From an uncultured Lachnospiraceae bacterium (GTDB lineage Bacteria > Bacillota > Clostridia > Lachnospirales > Lachnospiraceae), in the NCBI GenBank assembly GCA_947173945.1, contig CAMWGV010000012.1, forward strand, positions 1 through 54,235: DNA of 54,235 nt, given 5' to 3'. Positions 7,951 through 16,637 of the stretch are shown one piece after another (position 1 is the stretch's first letter; each line of letters begins with the position of its first letter). The translations under genes were made by a program, and so were the position numbers. The notes under the pieces were generated by a model. The model was given only the letters and a program-made list of their open reading frames with translations. It had not been told where the DNA came from and ran no database searches.

Positions 7951-10900
7951 TTAATTTTTTTTCTTGTTTTTCATGGTCAATCCCAATATACCTAAGAGAG
8001 ACAACATTCCAAATCCGATAACACCGATTGGATTTGTGCTATCTCCTGTTACAGGACCGGCTGATGGTGTCTCTGTAGTCGAAGCTTCCGTAGTCGGTGG
8101 CTGTATGATTGGATCTTCTGCGGTCGATGCCTCTGTAGTCGGCTCTTCCGTTGTTGGCTCCTCCGTGGTCGGTGTCTCTGTAGTTGAATCTTCTGTAGTC
8201 GGTGTTTCTGTAGTCGGCTCCTCTGTAGTCGAATCTTCCGTGGTCGGCGGTTCTGTAGTCGGCTCTTCCGTGGTCGGCTCCTCTGTAGTTGAATCTTCTG
8301 TGGTTGGCTCCTCGTTCTCCTCATATACAGGTGTCAGAACAATAGAACTTTCCATCGTACTGATTGTAGCACCTGCGGCATAGCGGTTATCGTCTTCATC
8401 CTTCCATTCTATAAAGGTAAAGCCCGTAACCGGCTCCCCTGCTCTTACTGTATACTCAAATTCCTTATTATCTGCACATATCTGATAAACGGTTTTACTT
8501 TCTGTACTCAGAGTTGTACCATCCTTTTTCAGATACTTCAACTGTCCTTGTTTTGAATATACACAGTAAACATCTAAGCCATCAAGAGAAACTGTTACAT
8601 TATCTCCTGCCTTCAGTAAATCGTCAGCAGAAGAAACATCAGCATTCTCATTGAGGACATATCCGGCAAAGGTATTATCTCCACCGGCATTATATGTAGC
8701 CAGTCTATGCTCTATCTCCTCATCCTCATTGTTGTAAAAGGTAACGGCGGTTTTGTAATCCGAGGCAGCATCATATGTATGATAGTTGATATCAACCGTC
8801 TTTTTATATATGGCATATAAAGTAATATCCTCTGTCTCTGCCGTAAGCGTATCAAGTCCTACTTTTGCGTCTTTGTCCGTATTCCAACCAACAAACTCAT
8901 AGTCCGTCTTGGAAGCGGTATAGGTTAAATCAACAGGATCTCCCTTAAGGTAGCTGATTCGCTTCCGTTTTCCATCCTTAATTTCTTCATTGCTGAGTTT
9001 TTCACCATCAAAGGTATCGCCGCCGTTTGTCGTGACATCGTAGGTTACATCACAACCTGCTGCAAAAACAGCATATATGGAATCGTATTCACCTGGCTCA
9101 GCTAATATGACAAAGCCTTCTTTTTTTGCAAACATCTGCGAGGTAACATCGGTCTTCAGTTCGGCAACCTTTCTGCCGATTGTATATCCATCCGGAACTG
9201 TGTCAAAAACTACTGTGCCGTCCAAATTTTTGAAGGTGTCGCCAAATATATAGAATCCAGTGTCTGACCCTAAAAAATACACACTGTCATCACTATATAA
9301 TGTTTGGGTATTAATGCGAACTGATTTATTTTCAGAGGGAGAGGAACCAAAATATATATTACCTTCTCCACCACCAGTAAGCGTTGTCTCCGAGCCTTGA
9401 AAAATTAATTGTGATGAATCATTATATACATTCCATTCCTCGTTATCATAAATCTTAGACCCAGAGTCAAGAATTGCCAGGCTTGCGGTCTCTGTTGTAT
9501 AAATACCCGTTTTACAGTCATGTACATCAACTGTTACGCTCGTTATGCTTCCGCTGGTTTTAATACCGTAATTACCACATTCATATATTTCCAACCGATT
9601 TTCCCATCCTTGCGGATGTGAATAAATCGCATAGGTGGAAAGAAAACCATCTTCTGAACAATTGCGGATAGTATCCAATGTAGTAGTCGGGGATTGATTA
9701 TCTGTCTCTTTGTAAAACTGGCTCACTTCCATTCCGTACTGGCATTTTTCTATCAGATTATTGCCGTAGGAATAAGTATAGTTTGTTGATTTGATACCGG
9801 TTCCGCAATCATGTATATACGTATCCGCAATATACATTTGGTTTGGGCAGACAACTCCTATCTCACAGTAGAAAATCTCAGATTTCCTTTCATCATCCTC
9901 ATTCTTTGTTTTTTTGGAATATTCCTTCAGTTTATCATATCCGTCGGATCGGGAATGATAAGGACGAGCCAAACTGTATATGTATAATTTTGAGTTATTT
10001 CTCGCAGAAAATCCCGACGTTGTTACACCAGGCTCACCCTTTACAACACAATCATAGAAATATGAATAGCTGTAATCCATACTTACAGATGTTTTTCCGC
10101 CAATAAAGCTTGTATCATAGACGGATGTATAACCAGCACATATGAGATTTGTGTCCTTACTTTGGTAGCTGCAGTTGATAATCGTCGCATTATTTTGTGA
10201 ACCGTCCATATTACTTCCAATGTCAAAATCATTAATCTCACAATCTATTAGAAAACATGTACTACGCTCTGCAGTAACGCCGATAGAATCTGCCACCGAA
10301 GCCCTTGCCGTTAAGGTTGTGTCTACTATGGCAACCGGATTACTTGCTATTGTATTAATTCCTTCCTTGCAATCTGATATCACACAGTCCGATATATAAG
10401 CTTGGCATTGAGTTAAGTCAATACCTGTATCAAAGTTATTAATCGTACAGCCCTTTATATAAGGCATCGATTTAAGGTCATAATAATCAGCTACAGAAGC
10501 GTTCTGCAAACGATCCCAACACTTAAATCCGACCGTGTTAGAGTCATCCCGTGCCTCCATAGTAAGCTTTGAAATCATTGCTTTGTTATATCCTGACAAA
10601 TACTGGATGTCAACTCCGGTAATACAATCCGAAATTTTAATATCATCGATTTTGAGTGTATCAGTACCAGAAAGAGCAGGTATGTTGTTGATATGTGACA
10701 GATTAATTCCCGTATCAAAGCCTATAATTTTACATCCTGTAATTTCTCCTATTCCAGTAGCATACTGATCAATCGCTGTTATTCCTGTCTCTGAGGTGCT
10801 AAGCTCACATCCGGATATTGATTTGATAATGTAAGGGGAACCTTCAGATTCTGACGGCCCCTGTCCAAAGACGGTCCCCGTACAATTTGTTGCCTTAATG

Positions 10901-11907
10901 CCGGAAAAGCTTACAGAGCATGTAGACATAGATTTAAATAAGAGTCCACTCTTATCCATAATGCAATCAGAGAAGTTGACAGGGCATGGGGCACCCTTTG
11001 AATAAACGCACGGCCCTGAACATTCAGAAAAGTCACATCCGGTGATATCCGCATTTCCTGTTGCATCGCTTGTATACAATTCAACTGATGCTGAAGAAAA
11101 CTGACTGTCTGTACAGTTAAAACTCATATGACCATACACCTGTACCGTTCCGTTTTCGATGTGTGTCTGCTGCTCTATTGTTACGGTAGTTGCACCATAC
11201 ACCTGCACAGTTCCGTTTTCGATATGTGTATTTTCTATTGTTACAGTAGTTGCATTCTGCACCTGTATCGTTCCGTTTTTGATGTGTGTATTCTCTATTG
11301 TTACGGTAGTTGCTGCCTGAAACATAAATGCATATCCGCCTAAATCTATGCTGTGTCCGTTGCCGTAAAGCAGGAAATCCTTTTTAACCGACTCTATCGT
11401 AGGAATCATTAAAACAGTATCTTTAGACAATGTGATATCAGCATTTAAAATAATTACTACCGGATTTTTATCTTCGATGTATACAGCTGCCCCAGATGAA
11501 TTGGTCCAACCACTGCCATCACCCTCCGTATGGTTAAACAGGTTGTCCCAATCGTCTTGGGAATTAATCTCAATGCTATACCCTCCCTCTGGCACATCTG
11601 GAGATGCTGCATTTAACATCACATCTCCTATCGTGGCGGATGCATATAGCAACACATCTGTTGCCGTGACAGATGAAGCATAAATGTCCTCCGCATCTCC
11701 TGCCGTAGCAGATGGAAGTGCGTCTGTACCTGTTGCCGCATAGGCATTCTCTGTCACATCTGTATCTACAGTATCCGCATAGATTGCATCCGTATCTGTC
11801 GCATATTGCTCCGTGTTTTCGGCATAAGACATAGAGCCCGGTGTATTTATGATCAACAGGCATGTACACAGTATTGCACAACCAAGTTTTTTCAGTTTTC
11901 TTCTCAC
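7951..11907 (-). CDS. Large secreted cell-surface protein B, paralogue of the gene at 3345-7730
   Basis: This 1318-residue protein has the same plan as protein A. It has a GTG start behind GGGAGG, a nearly identical signal peptide, a degenerate ATAGDA-type linker and a beta-helix of short Cys/Asn-rich rungs. One Listeria-Bacteroides-type repeat module, a Thr/Glu/Pro stalk and the GPVTGDS plus helix plus basic-tail anchor follow. It differs from A in three places. Three near-identical rungs of about 20 residues (VTIENTHIENGTVQV) occur at about residues 200-258 where A has one. Only one copy of the 240-residue module is present. The stalk is longer. Long stretches are close to A at DNA level. 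It is probably exposed on the cell wall; the ligand is unknown. Confidence 0.85.
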   Translation of the reverse strand: MRRKLKKLGCAILCTCLLIINTPGSMSYAENTEQYATDTDAIYADTVDTDVTENAYAATGTDALPSATAGDAEDIYASSVTATDVLLYASATIGDVMLNAASPDVPEGGYSIEINSQDDWDNLFNHTEGDGSGWTNSSGAAVYIEDKNPVVIILNADITLSKDTVLMIPTIESVKKDFLLYGNGHSIDLGGYAFMFQAATTVTIENTHIKNGTIQVQNATTVTIENTHIENGTVQVYGATTVTIEQQTHIENGTVQVYGHMSFNCTDSQFSSASVELYTSDATGNADITGCDFSECSGPCVYSKGAPCPVNFSDCIMDKSGLLFKSMSTCSVSFSGIKATNCTGTVFGQGPSESEGSPYIIKSISGCELSTSETGITAIDQYATGIGEITGCKIIGFDTGINLSHINNIPALSGTDTLKIDDIKISDCITGVDIQYLSGYNKAMISKLTMEARDDSNTVGFKCWDRLQNASVADYYDLKSMPYIKGCTINNFDTGIDLTQCQAYISDCVISDCKEGINTIASNPVAIVDTTLTARASVADSIGVTAERSTCFLIDCEINDFDIGSNMDGSQNNATIINCSYQSKDTNLICAGYTSVYDTSFIGGKTSVSMDYSYSYFYDCVVKGEPGVTTSGFSARNNSKLYIYSLARPYHSRSDGYDKLKEYSKKTKNEDDERKSEIFYCEIGVVCPNQMYIADTYIHDCGTGIKSTNYTYSYGNNLIEKCQYGMEVSQFYKETDNQSPTTTLDTIRNCSEDGFLSTYAIYSHPQGWENRLEIYECGNYGIKTSGSITSVTVDVHDCKTGIYTTETASLAILDSGSKIYDNEEWNVYNDSSQLIFQGSETTLTGGGEGNIYFGSSPSENKSVRINTQTLYSDDSVYFLGSDTGFYIFGDTFKNLDGTVVFDTVPDGYTIGRKVAELKTDVTSQMFAKKEGFVILAEPGEYDSIYAVFAAGCDVTYDVTTNGGDTFDGEKLSNEEIKDGKRKRISYLKGDPVDLTYTASKTDYEFVGWNTDKDAKVGLDTLTAETEDITLYAIYKKTVDINYHTYDAASDYKTAVTFYNNEDEEIEHRLATYNAGGDNTFAGYVLNENADVSSADDLLKAGDNVTVSLDGLDVYCVYSKQGQLKYLKKDGTTLSTESKTVYQICADNKEFEYTVRAGEPVTGFTFIEWKDEDDNRYAAGATISTMESSIVLTPVYEENEEPTTEDSTTEEPTTEEPTTEPPTTEDSTTEEPTTETPTTEDSTTETPTTEEPTTEEPTTEASTAEDPIIQPPTTEASTTETPSAGPVTGDSTNPIGVIGFGMLSLLGILGLTMKNKKKN
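8068..8312 (-). repeat. 15-bp coding tandem repeats (PTTEE/DSTTE stalk) in surface protein B
   Basis: About fifteen 5-residue units (PTTEE, DSTTE, PTTET and PTTEP variants) are encoded with a 15-base period. The last units next to the anchor match those of protein A, including the AEDPIIQP interruption. The extra units lie on the N-terminal side. Confidence 0.85.
11131..11313 (-). repeat. Triplicated 60-63-bp beta-helix rung in surface protein B
   Basis: Three consecutive units (11131-11193, 11194-11253 and 11254-11313) are near-identical; the first carries one extra codon. Each encodes a rung of the form TTVTIE-(N/QQ)-THI-(E/K)-NGT. Protein A has only one equivalent unit at about 7098-7155, so the array expanded in B or contracted in A. 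Confidence 0.9.
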
Positions 11908-12080
11908 TTTTATATCCTCCCTGTTTCTTAATTTTCCTCACCAAATTCTGCCCCCGCAGACGATTGGAAATTCATTCGCATTTGTCATGCCATTAAAATA
12001 ATATAATTTTAATATACTAAAACATACTTTCGAGAATATAAAAAGCAGAAAATTCCTACAATACTACATAAATTTTTATC

Positions 12081-12110
12081 ATTATAACGAGCAAATAATA
12101 ATCCTCACAA
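12081..12110 (-). promoter_or_regulatory. Possible promoter for surface protein B
   Basis: The 216-base gap between rluD and surface protein B holds TTGTGA, an 18-base spacer and TATAAT on the minus strand. A weaker alternative nearer the gene (TAGTAT around 12013-12018) aligns with the promoter position of gene A. I see no convincing terminator for the upstream rluD operon in this gap. Confidence 0.4.
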
Positions 12111-12123
12111 TGATCATTTACAA

Positions 12124-13041
12124 TTAAAGTTTATCAAGAATTTTTTGAAAATACTCCGGTAATTCAGATTTAAATTCCATGTATGCTCCACTGATAGGAT
12201 GATGAAAGCCCAGAACACCTGCATGAAGCACCTGACCGTCTGTTTTGAATGGTTTCGACTTTGGACCATACACGTCATCGCCCAATAAGGGATGATTTAT
12301 GCTTGCCATATGAACTCTGATTTGATGTGTTCTTCCTGTTTCAAGCCTGCATTCAATCAGAGAAAAATTATTTTTTAACTGTTCCAGCACATTGTAATGT
12401 GTGATTGCTCTCCTGCCCTTTACGCTGTCAATTGCCATTTTTTTTCTGTCTGTTTTGTGGCGTGCAATGGGCTTGTCAATTGTACCGCTTTGTTCATTGA
12501 AATGGTTATATACTATGGCTGTATATACTCTTGTGATATCGTGTACTTTAAATTTATCAGACATAACACGATGGGCCGTATCATTTTTACATGCAACAAT
12601 AAGACCTGTTGTGTCCATATCTATCCTATGAACAATACCAGGCCGCATGACTCCATTTATTTGTGAAAGTGACTCTCTGCAATGGTACATCAGTGCATTT
12701 ACAAGTGTGCCCTCAAAATGTCCCGGTGCCGGATGAACCACCATTCCCTTTGGTTTATTTACAACAATAATATCATTATCTTCGTAAACGATGTCCAAAG
12801 GAATATCCTGTGCCTTTATCTCAAGTACCTCCGGGTCAGGAACAGCGATATAAATGCTGTCACCTGGACGAAGCTTGTAATTTGACTTTATTGCACTGTC
12901 ATTTACGGTTATCTGCTCATTATCAAGCAGCTTCTGTATATATGACCTGGAACACGAATTTAAGGCAACAGAAAGATACCGGTCAATTCTGTTGCCTATA
13001 TTTTCGTCTGCCTCTTCAATTTTAATGAAGTATTCTTCCAT
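12124..13041 (-). CDS. rluD: Pseudouridine synthase, RluD family
   Basis: This 305-residue protein has an N-terminal S4 RNA-binding domain (about residues 14-75, with SRSYIQKLLDNEQITVND). The pseudouridine synthase fold follows, with the catalytic Asp in HRIDMDTTGLIV (about residue 137) and the GRTHQIRVH motif near 235. RluD-type enzymes isomerise uridines in helix 69 of 23S rRNA. The paralogue at 40227-41216 is closer to RluC. The exact target is inferred from family, and a YlyB-type name would also fit because it follows lspA, as in Bacillus. The start is one base past the lspA stop, so it is the last gene of the long operon. Confidence 0.85.
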   Translation of the reverse strand: MEEYFIKIEEADENIGNRIDRYLSVALNSCSRSYIQKLLDNEQITVNDSAIKSNYKLRPGDSIYIAVPDPEVLEIKAQDIPLDIVYEDNDIIVVNKPKGMVVHPAPGHFEGTLVNALMYHCRESLSQINGVMRPGIVHRIDMDTTGLIVACKNDTAHRVMSDKFKVHDITRVYTAIVYNHFNEQSGTIDKPIARHKTDRKKMAIDSVKGRRAITHYNVLEQLKNNFSLIECRLETGRTHQIRVHMASINHPLLGDDVYGPKSKPFKTDGQVLHAGVLGFHHPISGAYMEFKSELPEYFQKILDKL

Positions 13042-13042
13042 A

Positions 13043-13627
13043 TTATAAACCTACTTCTTTATCAAACTTTTCGTCCGTTTCTTCATCATTTTCTGCGTAA
13101 ACAGCTTCATCCGCATGTTTCGCCATACTTAATATCTCGTTAAATTCTGCATCCCCGTATCTGAATAGAATAAGAATAAACAGTACAATCATTCCGACAA
13201 CAACCATCATGTCGGCTACATTAAATACAGGAAAGTTTATAAGCTCAAAATCAAAGAAATCAACTACATAACCAAACCGTATCCGATCAAGCATATTACC
13301 GAGTGCACCTGATATAAGCAGAACAAGACAGATCCGGACAGGTATATATTTTCTATCATTTGCAACATTGTGATATATCTTAAATGCAAACAATAGGGCC
13401 AGAATTGTAAGTACAATAAACAATACTCTCCCACCTTGGAACATTCCCCATGCAACACCTGCATTTCTTATATAGGTTATGGAAAATATGTCCTTGATAA
13501 CAGGTTTTGATTCATAGAGCTCAAAGCTGCTTGTAATCATAAACTTTGTAAGCTGGTCAAAAGCAGTAAAAAGACCAATAAATATAATAGGTACTATAAA
13601 TATTTTGATACTCGCTTTGTTTTTCAT
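13043..13627 (-). CDS. lspA: Lipoprotein signal peptidase (signal peptidase II)
   Basis: This integral membrane aspartyl protease removes signal peptides from prolipoproteins. The 194-residue protein has four hydrophobic segments. It shows the conserved blocks NAGVAWG, GNMLDRIRFG with the first catalytic Asp, and FNVADMMVVVG with the second. It ends in an acidic tail of about 40 residues (AENDEETDEKFDKE) beyond the usual family end. It lies 12 bases after aroB and one base before rluD. Confidence 0.93.
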   Translation of the reverse strand: MKNKASIKIFIVPIIFIGLFTAFDQLTKFMITSSFELYESKPVIKDIFSITYIRNAGVAWGMFQGGRVLFIVLTILALLFAFKIYHNVANDRKYIPVRICLVLLISGALGNMLDRIRFGYVVDFFDFELINFPVFNVADMMVVVGMIVLFILILFRYGDAEFNEILSMAKHADEAVYAENDEETDEKFDKEVGL

Positions 13628-13639
13628 ATAGTCAACATC

Positions 13640-14743
13640 CTATAACCTTACATTTATGTTTGCAATATACTCTGTCATTGCATTTCTCATATCGTCCTCT
13701 GTAACATTCATATCTATATAAGCATTGCCTATTTCCTTTATAAGTATGAATTTAATCTTGCTTCCTGATGCCTTTTTATCATTTTTTGTGTATCGGATAA
13801 CCTGTTCCATGTCAAAATCTTCCGGAAGCTGGGGAATATTATACTTTAATATGACATTCGTAATTTCATCTAAGGCATCTTTCGTTATGTTTCCTTTGTT
13901 ATATGATATGATGCATGCCAGGATAGTTCCGATAAATACACATTCGCCATGTAAAAACTGAAAATCCATATATTTTTCAATCGCATGACCAAGTGTATGT
14001 CCCAGATTCAGCAATGCCCGGTCTCCCTTTTCTGTCGGATCCTTCTCAACAACATCCTTTTTCACAATGTTGCTTCTTCGTATCATCTCTGCCATAACAT
14101 CCATATTGTGGCTTTCAATAAGCTCTGAATTTTCCTTCAACCAGTCAAAATATTGGGCATCCTTAATAAGTCCATGCTTTACGATTTCACCCATTCCTGC
14201 ATTGTACTGTCTCACATTAAGGGTATTAAGCACGGATAAATTCATATATACAAGTCTTGGCATGTGGAATGCTCCCACCATGTTTTTGTAGGAGTCAAAA
14301 TCAACACCTGTTTTTCCGCCAATACTTGAATCTACCTGTGATAAAAGGCTTGTGGGAATTTGAATAAAATCAATTCCGCGAAGATATGTTGCTGCCGCAA
14401 AGCCTGTTAAATCTCCTACAACGCCTCCACCAAGTGCAATGAGGATATCACCTCTATCAAACCGTTCCAAAATAAGTGTTTCGTACAAATTACGAACTAC
14501 ATCAAGATTTTTACTTTGCTCTCCTTCCGGAAATACAAATGGAATTGCCTTTGAACAACATTTTTCTATAGAAACCAATATAGCATCCATATATAAGGAT
14601 GCTACATTCGTTTCTGATACTACACATATCTTTCTTCCCGATAATCCAAGCTCCAAAAGCTTGTCCGGAAGTAAATCAAAGCTATCAGTGTATACAATGT
14701 TGTATATAGGCTTACCATCTTTATGAACTGTCAAATCATGCAT
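13640..14743 (-). CDS. aroB: 3-dehydroquinate synthase
   Basis: This 367-residue protein is of standard family length. It catalyses the second step of the shikimate pathway, converting DAHP to 3-dehydroquinate with NAD and a divalent metal. Visible motifs are the NAD-binding GGGVVGDLTGF and the IPTSLLSQVDSSIGGKTGVD block. Metal ligands are in GMGEIVKHG, in LGHTLGHAIE and in FLHGE. No other shikimate gene is in the window, so here it is a passenger in the division and rRNA-modification operon. Confidence 0.95.
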   Translation of the reverse strand: MHDLTVHKDGKPIYNIVYTDSFDLLPDKLLELGLSGRKICVVSETNVASLYMDAILVSIEKCCSKAIPFVFPEGEQSKNLDVVRNLYETLILERFDRGDILIALGGGVVGDLTGFAAATYLRGIDFIQIPTSLLSQVDSSIGGKTGVDFDSYKNMVGAFHMPRLVYMNLSVLNTLNVRQYNAGMGEIVKHGLIKDAQYFDWLKENSELIESHNMDVMAEMIRRSNIVKKDVVEKDPTEKGDRALLNLGHTLGHAIEKYMDFQFLHGECVFIGTILACIISYNKGNITKDALDEITNVILKYNIPQLPEDFDMEQVIRYTKNDKKASGSKIKFILIKEIGNAYIDMNVTEDDMRNAMTEYIANINVRL

Positions 14744-14770
14744 GGTATATTACGCTCCTATAAACTTCTT

Positions 14771-15928
14771 TTATACAAATTCAAAACCGTCCTCATCTTC
14801 ATTTTCGTTCGGCTCAGTTCCATCACCAAGCAATGCTGTCTCATTGATGTCAACCTCAACATCGTCGATTATAGTCTCATCAATAGTTGGAATTTCCGGC
14901 TCCGGCTGCTTTGGAGCACTTTCCTTTACCGGTTCCTCCTGCTTTGGAGTAACATCAACCTTTGTTTCCTCCTGAGGGGCAGCTTTTACACTTTCATTTT
15001 CAGTTGGACGCTTTGCTTCAGTCTCAGGCTTACGCTCCGGTTCTTGTTTAACAGTCTGAGATGAACTTCCGGTTGTTGTTTTGTTTGCCGCCTGGGAAGA
15101 GGTCGTCCTTCTTGACGATGATCTACCTGTATTAACTTTAAATGTCGTATCGCTTTTGTTTTTCTCAGTAACGGTCCGTCCGTCATAAGGATTATATCGT
15201 CCTTCACTTGCACCCTTGTCAGGATTAAACGGATCTACAAAATTTTCATTAGCTCCAAGTCCTGAGGTGTATACAGCACTTGTACTTGTCCTACTGTCAT
15301 CACCATAGCCTCCATCGCCATAGCTGCCGCCACCGCCACTGGAAGCTCCACCCAGAGTTGACTCATCTCTCATCTGAGGGTCACCTGTAAATGAACCAAA
15401 TGAACCGCCGTCATTTTTGGAATATGAGGCTCCCCCGCCGCCACCTGGCAGGAGACTTAGTGCCTTTTCATCTATGTAAGCATCTACATCAAAATCATTT
15501 TCCTGTAGAAACTCAAACTGCATTTTCATAAGGGAGCATAAATTAGATTTATACGCAGCATACTGTGTTTCAAGGACTTTAATTTCTTCTGTAATTTGCG
15601 CAAGTCTTTTTTCTGCATCACTGACAATATTTTTTGCTTTATTTTTTGCATCAAGTTCTATATTTTTTGCTTCTTTCGTTGCACGTGACTTTGTATCCTC
15701 AGAATCCTTCTCAGCAAGCATCAGGGACTTTTCAAGTTCAGCTTCCTTAGACTTATAATTTTGAAGTCCGTCTGTAAGTGTATTGACGCTTTCCTTCAGC
15801 TCTGCATTCGAACGGTAAAGCTGCTCATAGCTTTCTGCAACCTCCTTAAAAAACTCGTTTACATCCTTCTTGTCGTAACCAATTCCCATGTGAAACTTTT
15901 TCTGCTGAATATCTACCGGTGTTAACAT
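14771..15928 (-). CDS. divIVA: DivIVA domain protein
   Basis: The first residues (MLTPVDIQQKKFHMGIGYDKKDVNEF) match the DivIVA lipid-binding N-terminus. A coiled coil follows to about residue 135 with long heptad stretches (ELEKSLMLAEKDSEDTKSRA). The remaining 230 residues are low-complexity: a Gly/Ser-rich part (GGGGASYS, SSGGGGSYGDGGYGDD), a Lys/Glu/Pro-rich part, and an acidic end (NENEDEDGFEFV). DivIVA proteins bind negatively curved membrane at septa and poles and recruit division or wall-synthesis factors. At 385 residues it is much longer than Bacillus DivIVA (164). It is adjacent to sepF. The start is set by GGGGG 7 bases before ATG. Confidence 0.9.
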   Translation of the reverse strand: MLTPVDIQQKKFHMGIGYDKKDVNEFFKEVAESYEQLYRSNAELKESVNTLTDGLQNYKSKEAELEKSLMLAEKDSEDTKSRATKEAKNIELDAKNKAKNIVSDAEKRLAQITEEIKVLETQYAAYKSNLCSLMKMQFEFLQENDFDVDAYIDEKALSLLPGGGGGASYSKNDGGSFGSFTGDPQMRDESTLGGASSGGGGSYGDGGYGDDSRTSTSAVYTSGLGANENFVDPFNPDKGASEGRYNPYDGRTVTEKNKSDTTFKVNTGRSSSRRTTSSQAANKTTTGSSSQTVKQEPERKPETEAKRPTENESVKAAPQEETKVDVTPKQEEPVKESAPKQPEPEIPTIDETIIDDVEVDINETALLGDGTEPNENEDEDGFEFV

Positions 15929-15956
15929 CCCATAACCCCCTTCGTATATAATATCA

Positions 15957-16619
15957 CTAATATCTGCCTAACTGCGGAGATACTGTTGATTCATTCAGTA
16001 TTTCCTCACGTAAATCACCTGTTACCTCTATATTGTCCGGTGCTGCTATAAATATATTGGCCGAAATTGCCTGCAGTGTACCGTTCAAAGCATAGCATGC
16101 TCCACCAATAAAATCGATAATACGCTGTGCCGGAGCAAGCTCTACTCCTTCCATATTAATAACAATTGTTTTTCCGTTTCTAAGAAAATCCGTGACAGTC
16201 TGTGCTTCATTGATCTCCTGAGGTTTAATTACATACACTTCGCTTCTACCTCTATAACTTTCTGAACGTTGTCTACTGTTACTGTTGAATTCAACTAATT
16301 TGTTGTTGCTACTTGCCGGCCTGCTGGACTGAGCCTGTCGGGCGACAGCGTAGGCTGACGTTGACTGTTGAGCCTTGTATGATGTAGTTGACGGACTACC
16401 TGAAAAGCTTGTCTGCTTTGGCTGGCTTGCAGATGTCTTATCTGCGGATGAAGTCTTGCCAGAAAATGCAGAACCTTTTTTTGAAGATTTTGATGAATAA
16501 TAATCATCATCATCGTCATCGTCATCATCATCAAATAAGTCGTCATCAAATTCATCGTCGTCTAAATCTTTCATTTTAAAAAAGTCCAAAAAACTTTTTT
16601 TACCTGCTTCCTTAGCCAT
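15957..16619 (-). CDS. sepF: Cell division protein SepF
   Basis: This 220-residue protein has the conserved C-terminal SepF domain (about residues 125-210; VYVIKPQEINEAQTVTDFLRNGKTIVINMEG). The N-terminal amphipathic membrane-binding part (AKEAGKKSFLDFFKM) precedes an acidic run of consecutive Asp residues. A Ser/Gln-rich linker joins the two. SepF bundles FtsZ filaments and ties them to the membrane at the septum. I chose the ATG at 16619 because AAGGAG lies 7 bases upstream; an in-frame ATG 6 bases earlier lacks this. It sits between yggS and divIVA as in many Firmicutes. Confidence 0.93.
   Translation of the reverse strand: MAKEAGKKSFLDFFKMKDLDDDEFDDDLFDDDDDDDDDDYYSSKSSKKGSAFSGKTSSADKTSASQPKQTSFSGSPSTTSYKAQQSTSAYAVARQAQSSRPASSNNKLVEFNSNSRQRSESYRGRSEVYVIKPQEINEAQTVTDFLRNGKTIVINMEGVELAPAQRIIDFIGGACYALNGTLQAISANIFIAAPDNIEVTGDLREEILNESTVSPQLGRY
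16496..16562 (-). repeat. GAT/GAC trinucleotide-rich tract encoding poly-Asp in SepF
   Basis: A nearly pure run of GAT and GAC codons encodes about ten consecutive Asp plus flanking Asp/Glu residues (about residues 19-42 of SepF). Simple trinucleotide tracts can vary in length between strains. Confidence 0.8.
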
Positions 16620-16637
16620 AAACAATCTCCTTATTTA

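Noticed and set aside
8068-8312. Regularly spaced short repeats resembling a CRISPR array
   Set aside because: The period is 15 bases with no unique spacers, the array keeps the reading frame of a surface protein, and no cas genes are present.
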